From: Kitasatospora sp. GP82
Lineage (GTDB): Bacteria; Actinomycetota; Actinomycetes; Streptomycetales; Streptomycetaceae
DNA length: 64,000 bases
Assembly (NCBI RefSeq): GCF_029892105.1
Contig: NZ_JARZAJ010000006.1
Coordinates: forward strand, 204,254 to 268,253
Direction: 5' to 3'
The notes under the pieces were generated by a model, which was not told the DNA's origin, did no database searches, and saw nothing but the letters and a program-made list of their open reading frames with translations. Position numbers and translations under genes: made by a program. Below are positions 54,509 through 64,000 of this stretch, piece after piece (position 1 is the first letter of the stretch; every line of letters begins with the position of its first letter).

Positions 54509-54815
54509 CAGACCTCCTTGGGAGCAATCCTTGGTTTCTGCGGCGGAACGCCGCAGCCAACTCGTATGCTGGCCTCTCCTGCCATCGCGGCAGCAGGCAG
54601 GGCCTGCCCGGGGCGAGGCCGCCAGGCAGAGCTTGAAGCTCCACGGCTCCGACCGTTGGGGCGGAGTCACGTGTGGTTCACCTTCCGGCTGCGCACGCTA
54701 ACGGCTGAAACGCTTCCGAACCAACCAGGCACTGTTAATTTCGCCCGAACGAGCTGGGACCGACTGGTAACAGGACGCCTCTACGCCACCTGTCACCAGT
54801 CGGTCCCGTGCCGTG
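54509..54815 (-). promoter_or_regulatory. Leader of pyrK-pyrDB-pyrF, containing a terminator-like hairpin
   Basis: About 300 bases between the class 2 pyrD and pyrK. GGGACCGACTGGT (54756-54768) and its exact complement (54795-54807) form a hairpin, with an inner ACAGG/CCTGT pairing. It lies 9 bases beyond the pyrD stop and would end the upper transcript, so pyrK probably has its own promoter in the AT-richer part near 54715-54745 (TTAATTTCG). Confidence 0.6.
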
Positions 54816-55916
54816 TCAGCTCGCCTCGGCGGAGCCCACCGCGTCGGCGATGGTGCGGTGGCCGCTGGCACGCAGCCTGGCTGAGAGGCCCTTGTGCATC
54901 CGGCGCATCCAGAACGGGCCCTCGTAGATGAAGGCGCTGTAGCCCTGGACCAGGTCGGCGCCGTGCACGATGCGCTGCCAGGCGTCCTCGGGGGTCTCGA
55001 TGCCGCCGACGGCGATCAGCGCGAGGCGGCCCTTGGTGCGGGCGCGCAGGCGCTGCAGCACCTCCAGCGAGCGCTCCTTCAGCGGGGCGCCGGACAGGCC
55101 GCCGGCGCCGATCTCCTCGATCCGGGCGGCCGACTCGCGCAGCCCGCCCCGGCCGATGGTGGTGTTGGTGCAGATGATGCCGTCCAGGCCGAGGTGCAGG
55201 GCCATGTCGGCGATCTCGTCGATGTCCTCGTCGGCCAGGTCCGGGGCGATCTTCACCAGCAGCGGCACGTGGCGCGCGGTGACCTCGTCCGCCTTCTTGC
55301 GGACGTCCCAGAGCAGCGGGCCGAGGACCTTGACGGCCTGCAGGTTGCGCAGACCGGGGGTGTTCGGCGAGCTGACGTTGACCACCAGGTAGTCGGCGTA
55401 GGGGGCGAGCCGCTCGGTGCTCTTCAGGTAGTCGGCGGTGGCCTCGGTCTCCTCGACCGCCTTGGTCTTGCCGATGTTGACGCCGATCACCGGGGTGGAG
55501 CTGGTGTGCGGACGGGCCGCGAGGCGGGCGGCGACCCGGGCGGAGCCCTGGTTGTTGAAGCCCATCCGGTTGATCAGCGCACGGTCCTCGACCAGGCGGA
55601 ACAGGCGCGGCGCCGGGTTGCCGGGCTGCGGCTCACCGGTGATGGTGCCGATCTCGACGAAGTCGAAGCCCAGCATGGACAGGCCGTCGATGCCGATGCC
55701 GTTCTTGTCGAAGCCCGCGCCGAGGCCGAACGGGCCCGGCAGGTCGAGACCGAGTGCGGTGGTCCGCAGCCGCGGGTCGCGCGGGGCGAGCACCAGGCGC
55801 ACCAGCGAGCGCAGGCCGGGCACCGAGGCGGCCAGCCGGATCCAGAAGAAGGCGAGGTGGTGGGCCTTCTCCGGGTCCATCTTCTTGAAGACCAGGTTGA
55901 ACAGGAGCTTGTACAC
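54816..55916 (-). CDS. pyrD: Dihydroorotate dehydrogenase (quinone), class 2
   Basis: A 366-residue membrane-associated FMN enzyme oxidising dihydroorotate and passing electrons to quinone. The N-terminal helical extension (LLFNLVFKKMDPEKAHHLAF) is the membrane/quinone part. The active base is Ser, in VVNVSSPNTPGLRNLQ, marking class 2. Other motifs: GFDKNGIGIDGLSMLGFDFVE, GVNIGKTKAVEE and GGLSGAPLKERSLEVLQRL. It follows carB and is the copy conserved across streptomycetes. Confidence 0.95.
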   Translation of the reverse strand: MYKLLFNLVFKKMDPEKAHHLAFFWIRLAASVPGLRSLVRLVLAPRDPRLRTTALGLDLPGPFGLGAGFDKNGIGIDGLSMLGFDFVEIGTITGEPQPGNPAPRLFRLVEDRALINRMGFNNQGSARVAARLAARPHTSSTPVIGVNIGKTKAVEETEATADYLKSTERLAPYADYLVVNVSSPNTPGLRNLQAVKVLGPLLWDVRKKADEVTARHVPLLVKIAPDLADEDIDEIADMALHLGLDGIICTNTTIGRGGLRESAARIEEIGAGGLSGAPLKERSLEVLQRLRARTKGRLALIAVGGIETPEDAWQRIVHGADLVQGYSAFIYEGPFWMRRMHKGLSARLRASGHRTIADAVGSAEAS

Positions 55917-55986
55917 GGCGGTGAGCCCTTCCTGAGCATGGGTGTGGGGGGCACCCGTTGTGCGGTGCCCCCCACGTGGAATCGGA

Positions 55987-59295
<3,309 letters not shown>

Positions 59296-59297
59296 GG

Positions 59298-60473
59298 TCA
59301 GCTCCCTGCGGTGGTGCGGGCCGGGGCACCGGCCATCAGGTCAACGAAGCGGTCGAAGAGGTACGCGGCATCGTGGGGGCCGGCCGCCGCTTCGGGGTGG
59401 TACTGCACGCTGAAGGCGGGCACGTCCAGGCACTGCAGGCCCTCGACCACGTCGTCGTTGAGGCAGACGTGGGAGACCTCGGCCCGGCCGTACGCCGTGT
59501 CGCTCACCTTGTCCAGCGGTGCCTGGACGGCGAAGCCGTGGTTGTGCGCGGTGACCTCGACCTTGCCGGTGGTGCGGTCCTGCACGGGCTGGTTGATGCC
59601 CCGGTGGCCGTACTTCAGCTTGTAGGTGCCGAAGCCGAGCGCGCGGCCGAGGATCTGGTTGCCGAAGCAGATACCGAAGAACGGGGTCCTGCGCTCCAGC
59701 ACGCCCTGCGCCACGGCGACCTGGTGGTCGGCGGTGGCCGGGTCGCCCGGACCGTTGGAGAAGAAGACACCGTCGGGCCCGACGGCGTAGAGCTCCTCGA
59801 TGGTCGAGTTGGCCGGGAAGACGTGCACCTCGATGCCGCGCTCGGCCATCCGCTGCGGGGTCATCGCCTTGATGCCGAGGTCCAGCGCCGCCACGGTGAA
59901 CTTCTTCTCACCGATCGCCGGGACGACGTACTTCTCGGTGGTGGCGACCTCGGCGCACAGGTCGGCGCCCTTCATCTCGGGCGCGGCCTGCACCTTGGCC
60001 AGCAGGGCGGCCGGCTCGGCCAGCGCCACGCCGGAGAAGATGCCGACGCGCATCGCGCCGCGCTCGCGCAGGTGCCGGGTCAGCGCGCGGGTGTCGATAC
60101 CGCTGATGCCGACGACGCCCTGCTCGGTGAGCTCCTCGTCCAGCGAGCGCTGCGAGCGCCAGTTGGAGGGGATCCGAGCGGGATCGCGGACGACGTACCC
60201 GGCGACCCAGATCCGCTTGGACTCCGGGTCCTCGTCGTTGACGCCGGTGTTGCCGATCTGCGGGGCCGTCATCACGACCACCTGGCGGTGGTACGAGGGG
60301 TCGGTCAGGGTCTCCTGGTAGCCGGACATGCCGGTGTTGAAGACCGCCTCGCCGAAGGTCTCGCCGATCGCGCCGTAGGCCTGGCCACGGAAGGTCCGAC
60401 CGTCCTCCAGGACGAGCACGGCGGGCACTCGCTCCCGCCTGGGACGCGGCGTAGTGGGGGCAGGTGCGGTCAT
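59298..60473 (-). CDS. carA: Carbamoyl-phosphate synthase small subunit
   Basis: A 391-residue glutaminase subunit feeding ammonia to CarB. N-terminal domain begins [20 protein letters not shown]; the GATase domain has the nucleophile Cys in [16 protein letters not shown] and His/Glu in [22 protein letters not shown] 60473 overlaps the preceding membrane-protein gene by 4 bases. Length is typical. Confidence 0.96.
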   Translation of the reverse strand: MTAPAPTTPRPRRERVPAVLVLEDGRTFRGQAYGAIGETFGEAVFNTGMSGYQETLTDPSYHRQVVVMTAPQIGNTGVNDEDPESKRIWVAGYVVRDPARIPSNWRSQRSLDEELTEQGVVGISGIDTRALTRHLRERGAMRVGIFSGVALAEPAALLAKVQAAPEMKGADLCAEVATTEKYVVPAIGEKKFTVAALDLGIKAMTPQRMAERGIEVHVFPANSTIEELYAVGPDGVFFSNGPGDPATADHQVAVAQGVLERRTPFFGICFGNQILGRALGFGTYKLKYGHRGINQPVQDRTTGKVEVTAHNHGFAVQAPLDKVSDTAYGRAEVSHVCLNDDVVEGLQCLDVPAFSVQYHPEAAAGPHDAAYLFDRFVDLMAGAPARTTAGS

Positions 60474-61033
60474 TGGGCGGCCTCTTCCGTCTTCTTCGTC
60501 TTCGTACGTGTCACAAGAGCTTCGACCGCCTCGATCCAGGCGGCGTGCTCATCAGGGTGGTCGGCCCGGAAGCCGGAATCCAGCGCGGTGCCCTGGTGCG
60601 TCCAGGTGACGACCAGCAGGCCGGAGGGGACGACCTTGCCCGCGATACCGGAGTCGGTACGCGCTCCGGTCAGCTGCTCGGCCGGGATCCACAGGTCCAC
60701 ATCCCCCGGGCGGCGGACCAGCAGACCGTGCTCGGTCAGGGTGAGCTCGGCCAGGCTGCGGGTGCCGAGCCCGTGGGCGACCACCCGGTCCAGCCAGTTC
60801 CCCGCAGTGGTGGTGCCGTGGTAGCGGCCGCTCGTCTCGCAGAGCGCCGGGCCGGCTTTCTCCGGTACGGCGGGCAGCGGCGGCAGCTCGGACTGGAGGG
60901 TGCGGCGCCAGTTCCAGCCCTGCCGCATCAGCCAGTAGACCAGCGCGATCACGATCAGCAGGCCGACCGCCCAGCCGATGTACCCGGGCCAGTCGGTGAC
61001 CTTGGCCTGCTGCTCGGCAAGCCGGCCGATCAT
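60470..61033 (-). CDS. Membrane protein of the pyr operon (PH-like)
   Basis: A 187-residue protein with one N-terminal membrane helix ([19 protein letters not shown]). The cytoplasmic part ([58 protein letters not shown]) looks like a PH-type beta domain. It is conserved between pyrC and carA in streptomycetes, overlapping both by 4 bases, which implies a role in pyrimidine synthesis or its localisation, not yet defined. Confidence 0.85.
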   Translation of the reverse strand: MIGRLAEQQAKVTDWPGYIGWAVGLLIVIALVYWLMRQGWNWRRTLQSELPPLPAVPEKAGPALCETSGRYHGTTTAGNWLDRVVAHGLGTRSLAELTLTEHGLLVRRPGDVDLWIPAEQLTGARTDSGIAGKVVPSGLLVVTWTHQGTALDSGFRADHPDEHAAWIEAVEALVTRTKTKKTEEAAQ

Positions 61034-62334
61034 GCCAGGTCCTCGGGCGCGGCCAGCTCGCCGGCCAGCACGGTGGCGACGCCGCGCAGGAAGGTCGCAT
61101 GGACCCGTCCCGGCAGCTCAAGACCCCGGTAGGGGGTGTTGCGGCTGCGTGTGGCGAAGGTCTCGGCGTTCACGGTCCCACGGTACGCGGGATCGAAGAG
61201 CACCAGGTTGGCCGGCTCACCGACCGAGATCGCGCGGCCGTGACCGCTCAGGCGGCCGATCCTGGCCGGGCGGTGCGACATCCGGTCCGCCACGCCCTCC
61301 CAGTTCAGCAGGCCGGTGTCGACCATGGTCTGCTGGACCACCGAGAGCGCGGTCTCCAGACCGACCATGCCCATCGCGGCAACCGCCCAGGCGCAGTCCT
61401 TGTCGGCCGAGGGGTGCGGCGCGTGGTCGGTGGCGACGGCGTCGATGGTGCCGTCCGCGAGCGCGGTGCGCAGCGCGTGCACATCGGAGGCGGTGCGCAG
61501 CGGCGGGTTCACCTTGTAGACCGGGTCGCCGGAGCGCACCAGTTCGTCGGTGAGCAGCAGGTGATGCGGTGTCACCTCGGCGGTGACGTCCCAGCCCTGG
61601 GCCTTGGCCCAGCGGACGATCTCCACCGAACCCGCGGTGGACAGGTGGCAGACGTGCAGCCGGGCGCCGGCGTGCGCGGCGAGCAGCACATCGCGGGCGA
61701 TGATCGCCTCCTCGGCGACGGGCGGCCAGCCGGGCAGCCCGAGCTCGGCGGAGACGGTGCCCTCGTTCATCTGGGCACCCTCGGTGAGCCGGGGCTCCTG
61801 GGCGTGCTGGGCGACGACGCCGTCGACGGTCTTGACGTATTCGAGGGCCTGGCGCATCAGCGCCGCGTCGTCCACGCACTTGCCGTCGTCGGAGAAGACC
61901 CGGACACCGGCGGCGGAGTGGTGCATCTCCGCCAGCGCTGCCAGCTCCTTGCCCTCCAGGCCGACGGTGACGGCGCCGACCGGCTGCACGTCGCAGTAGC
62001 CGCTGGCCCTGCCCAGCTCCCAGACCTGCTCGACCACGGCGGCGGTGTCGGCGACCGGGCTGGTGTTGGCCATCGCGTGCACGGCGGTGTAGCCGCCCAT
62101 CGCGGCGGCGCGGGTGCCGGTGAGGACCGTCTCGGCCTCCTCCTTGCCGGGCTGGCGCAGGTGGGTGTGCAGGTCCACCAGGCCGGGCAGCAGGATCAGG
62201 CCGTGCGCGTCGAGGTCGACGTCGGCCTCGACCGCGAGGTCGGTGCCGATCTGCTGGATGACGCCGTCCGCGATGAGGACGTCCTGCGGGGCGCCGCCGA
62301 GGATCTTGGCATTGCGGATCAGATAGCTACTCAC
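61030..62334 (-). CDS. pyrC: Dihydroorotase
   Basis: A 434-residue zinc amidohydrolase closing carbamoyl aspartate to dihydroorotate. Metal-binding DLHTHLRQPGKEEAETV, later His residues in HVCHLSTAGS and VATDHAPHPSADKD, and a middle TPHHLLLTDELV. Type I bacterial form. In most streptomycetes pyrB lies just upstream; here only 87 bases separate pyrC from pyrR. Confidence 0.96.
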   Translation of the reverse strand: MSSYLIRNAKILGGAPQDVLIADGVIQQIGTDLAVEADVDLDAHGLILLPGLVDLHTHLRQPGKEEAETVLTGTRAAAMGGYTAVHAMANTSPVADTAAVVEQVWELGRASGYCDVQPVGAVTVGLEGKELAALAEMHHSAAGVRVFSDDGKCVDDAALMRQALEYVKTVDGVVAQHAQEPRLTEGAQMNEGTVSAELGLPGWPPVAEEAIIARDVLLAAHAGARLHVCHLSTAGSVEIVRWAKAQGWDVTAEVTPHHLLLTDELVRSGDPVYKVNPPLRTASDVHALRTALADGTIDAVATDHAPHPSADKDCAWAVAAMGMVGLETALSVVQQTMVDTGLLNWEGVADRMSHRPARIGRLSGHGRAISVGEPANLVLFDPAYRGTVNAETFATRSRNTPYRGLELPGRVHATFLRGVATVLAGELAAPEDLA

Positions 62335-62421
62335 AGGGCGGCTCCGGGGAGTTGGTGCGGGGTGGTACAGCGGCGGCGCGGTTGGCGGCGGACATGGCCG
62401 GCGGGGGTGTCGCGCATCCCC
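62335..62421 (-). other. Site where pyrB is missing
   Basis: Between the pyrR stop and the pyrC start there are only 87 bases, with no aspartate carbamoyltransferase sequence. A short frame (MRDTPAGHVRRQPRRR) has no similarity to PyrB. The usual streptomycete order is pyrR-pyrB-pyrC-(membrane protein)-carA-carB. The gene has been lost here, moved, or dropped in assembly. Confidence 0.75.
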
Positions 62422-63018
62422 TCACTCCCCGGCGATGGCCTGGGTGGAGCGGGCGGCGTAGTCGCGGTCGCCGACCAGGACGGCGTCCCGGCCGTCCACC
62501 TCCATAAGCCTGACCTGGACGGCTTCGCGCAGCGAGGTCGGCAGGTTCTTGCCCACGTAGTCGGCCCGGATCGGCAGTTCGCGGTGTCCCCGGTCGACCA
62601 GGACGGCGAGCTGGACGGCGCGCGGGCGGCCGATGTCGCTCAGCGCGTCGAGCGCGGCGCGGATGGTGCGGCCGGAGAAGAGCACGTCGTCGACCAGGAC
62701 GACCAGCTTGCCCTCGATGCCGTCGGCCGGGATCTCGGTGTGCTCGGCGGCGCGGGCCGGCTTCAGCTGGAGGTCGTCCCGGTACATGGTGATGTCCAGG
62801 GTGCCGAGCGGGATGTCGCGGCCGGTGATCTGGGTCAGCTTGGCGCTGAGCCGCCGGGCCAGATGGACCCCTCGGGTGTGGATGCCGAGCAGGACGACAT
62901 CCTCCGCGCCCTTGGCGCGCTCCACGATCTCGTGGGCGATCCGGGTGATCACCCGGGCGATGTCGGTGGCGTCCAGCACCTGATGCGGCGGACGCGTGGA
63001 GTCAATGCGTGTGGTCAT
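62422..63018 (-). CDS. pyrR: Pyrimidine regulator PyrR / uracil phosphoribosyltransferase
   Basis: A 198-residue protein that binds pyr mRNA when UMP is high. The PRPP motif [20 protein letters not shown] and the N-terminal [20 protein letters not shown] region are intact; a secondary uracil phosphoribosyltransferase activity is common in the family. ATG 63018 has AAGGAGGT at 63029-63036, and a PyrR-binding loop lies directly upstream of this site, so autogenous control of translation is expected. First gene of the pyr operon. Confidence 0.96.
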   Translation of the reverse strand: MTTRIDSTRPPHQVLDATDIARVITRIAHEIVERAKGAEDVVLLGIHTRGVHLARRLSAKLTQITGRDIPLGTLDITMYRDDLQLKPARAAEHTEIPADGIEGKLVVLVDDVLFSGRTIRAALDALSDIGRPRAVQLAVLVDRGHRELPIRADYVGKNLPTSLREAVQVRLMEVDGRDAVLVGDRDYAARSTQAIAGE

Positions 63019-63037
63019 GCCGAAGCCGACCTCCTTC

Positions 63038-63056
63038 CCCGCCTCACGGGACGGGC
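63038..63056 (-). promoter_or_regulatory. PyrR-binding RNA hairpin in the pyrR leader
   Basis: In the transcript direction the leader reads GCCCG-UCCCGUGAGG-CGGGG. CCCG (63055-63052) pairs with CGGG (63041-63038), and the loop UCCCGUGAGG fits the PyrR loop consensus UCCNGNGAGG known from Bacillus. It ends one base before AAGGAGGU (63036-63029) of pyrR. A PyrR-bound hairpin here could block the ribosome, as described for mycobacterial pyr mRNA. No attenuator is visible. Confidence 0.75.
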
Positions 63057-63364
63057 TTTAAAGGATGTCTGGGGGGTGGCCCCGGGCAGCACCCAGAGCT
63101 TCCAGCCATCCTAACAGCGCGGTTGCGGCGCCCTGCGCCACCGCAGACCGGCCCGGTCCGGCGTGGTCCGTTGACAGCGCGGGACTGCACTATTCGCACG
63201 ACTGCCCCATTCGGCTTGACGCAGCTACCTCACTCTACGTAATCTCACAGTGAGTTACGAGACGGCCGACGCACCCACCGGTGAAGTGGTCGGGTGAGCG
63301 GTCACCCACCCGCGATCCTCGTGACTCGACACTCAACGCGAAGCAATCTCGTCCGGGGAGACCA
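63057..63364. promoter_or_regulatory. Divergent pyrR-bldD promoter region
   Basis: About 310 non-coding bases. A likely bldD promoter is TTGACG (63216-63221), an 18-base gap, and TAATCT (63240-63245). The palindrome CTCAC-A-GTGAG (63244-63254) overlaps the -10 edge; BldD sites are built from TCAC/AGTGA-type half sites, so autorepression is expected as known in S. coelicolor. The pyrR promoter on the other strand was not located with confidence. Confidence 0.5.
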
Positions 63365-63868
63365 ATGTCCAGCGACTACGCGAAGCAACTCGGGGCCAAG
63401 CTCCGAGCGATCCGCACTCAGCAGGGGCTCTCCCTGCACGGCGTCGAGGAGAAGTCCCAGGGGCGCTGGAAGGCGGTCGTGGTCGGCTCGTACGAGCGCG
63501 GCGACCGCGCGGTGACGGTGCAGCGTCTCGCTGAGCTGGCCGAGTTCTACGGCGTCCCGGTGCAGGAACTGCTGCCGGGTGGCACCCCGGGCGGCGCGGC
63601 CGAGCCGCCGCCGCGCCTGGTGCTCGACCTGGAGAGACTGACCCAGGTGCCGTCCGAGAAGGCCGGCCCGCTGCAGCGCTACGCAGCCACGATCCAGAGC
63701 CAGCGCGGCGACTACAACGGCAAGGTGCTCTCGATCCGCCAGGACGACCTGCGCACGCTGGCCGTGATCTACGACCAGTCGCCGTCGATCCTCACCGAGC
63801 AGCTGATCAGCTGGGGCGTGCTCAACCCGGACGCGCGGCGCGCGGTCCGCGAGGAGGACGCCGGCTGA
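63365..63868 (+). CDS. bldD: Developmental master regulator BldD
   Basis: A 167-residue repressor of sporulation genes. The N-terminal Xre-type HTH spans residues 5-70 (YAKQLGAKLRAIRTQQGLSL, VVVGSYERGDRAVTVQRLAE). The C-terminal domain binds a tetramer of cyclic-di-GMP, which bridges two BldD molecules; its two-part signature, RGD and RQDD eight residues later, is intact in QRGDYNGKVLSIRQDDLR. Start ATG 63365. Complete and typical in length, so it should be functional. Confidence 0.97.
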   Translation: MSSDYAKQLGAKLRAIRTQQGLSLHGVEEKSQGRWKAVVVGSYERGDRAVTVQRLAELAEFYGVPVQELLPGGTPGGAAEPPPRLVLDLERLTQVPSEKAGPLQRYAATIQSQRGDYNGKVLSIRQDDLRTLAVIYDQSPSILTEQLISWGVLNPDARRAVREEDAG

Positions 63869-63904
63869 CCTTCCGGTCAGCTGTGCAGAAACGTCACGGC
63901 GGGG

Positions 63905-64000
63905 TGGGCCCCCCCCCCCCGGGGGGGGCCCCCCCCCCCCCCCCCCCACCAACACCCACCCCCCCCCCCCCCCCCCCCCCACCCCCCCCCCCCAACCCGG
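63905..64000. other. Poly-C/poly-G artefact at the contig end
   Basis: From about 63905 the sequence is nearly pure C with one block of G and a few A. It carries no biological signal and resembles low-quality sequence at the edge of an assembly. The 35 bases after bldD are still normal. Confidence 0.9.

Noticed and set aside
60464..61132. Plus-strand frame opposite the pyr membrane protein
   Set aside because: Antisense to a gene conserved in position; no motif or ribosome site.

Overview
The window is high-G+C DNA with frequent GTG starts, short intergenic gaps and long antisense reading frames. It carries marker genes of Streptomycetaceae: bldD, the small integration host factor gene, rpoZ, a DUF6801 surface protein, and the pyrimidine operon followed by pyrF-mihF-gmk-rpoZ-coaBC-metK-priA-def-fmt-rsmB. 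Streptomyces or a close relative such as Kitasatospora is the likely source. The last ~95 bases are almost pure C/G homopolymer and look like a contig-end artefact.

Left part (1-30 kb, accessory). A decayed tyrosine-recombinase cassette lies at 218-3078: recombinase, small HTH protein, second recombinase. Both recombinases are broken, one by a one-base frameshift and one by an in-frame TAG, and the cassette abuts the 5' remnant of an uracil-DNA glycosylase gene. A PucR-type regulator follows, divergent from a long stress operon: dnaK, grpE, dnaJ, cbpM-like, clpB, thioredoxin, UBP zinc finger, a CNB-thioredoxin reductase fusion that has lost about half its length, and a DUF1931 histone-fold protein. 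At 14.2-17.8 kb a small companion gene precedes a membrane-anchored NTPase with two P-loops, the second in a NACHT domain; this is the best candidate for an undescribed conflict or defence system. Then come a DUF6801 wall protein, a secreted cutinase/PE-PPE-like hydrolase, a graveyard of transposase-like fragments beside a tRNA-Leu(CAG) gene, a Ser/Thr kinase, a secreted phosphoesterase, a lipoprotein, a HhH-GPD-like protein, a SpoIIE-type phosphatase and a pirin.

Middle part (30-41 kb). Rpe, a SCO6650/SalK-like protein, an ECF sigma factor with a coupled downstream gene, a SAM-dependent methyltransferase, an ATP-dependent DNA ligase, a C39-like peptidase, an aldo/keto reductase, and a DrrAB-type ABC exporter divergent from its probable TetR repressor across a clear palindromic operator.

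Right part (41-64 kb, core). rsmB, fmt and def (translation), priA, metK, coaBC, rpoZ, gmk, mihF and the pyr genes, all on the minus strand, then divergent bldD. Three points stand out. pyrB is absent between pyrR and pyrC. Two different dihydroorotate dehydrogenases are present (class 1B PyrD with PyrK, and class 2 PyrD). A PyrR-binding RNA loop can be read directly in front of the pyrR Shine-Dalgarno sequence. BldD keeps its cyclic-di-GMP-binding residues, and a palindrome lies over its promoter. Gene decay is confined to the accessory left part; the core genes are intact, so the lesions are probably not just poor sequence quality.
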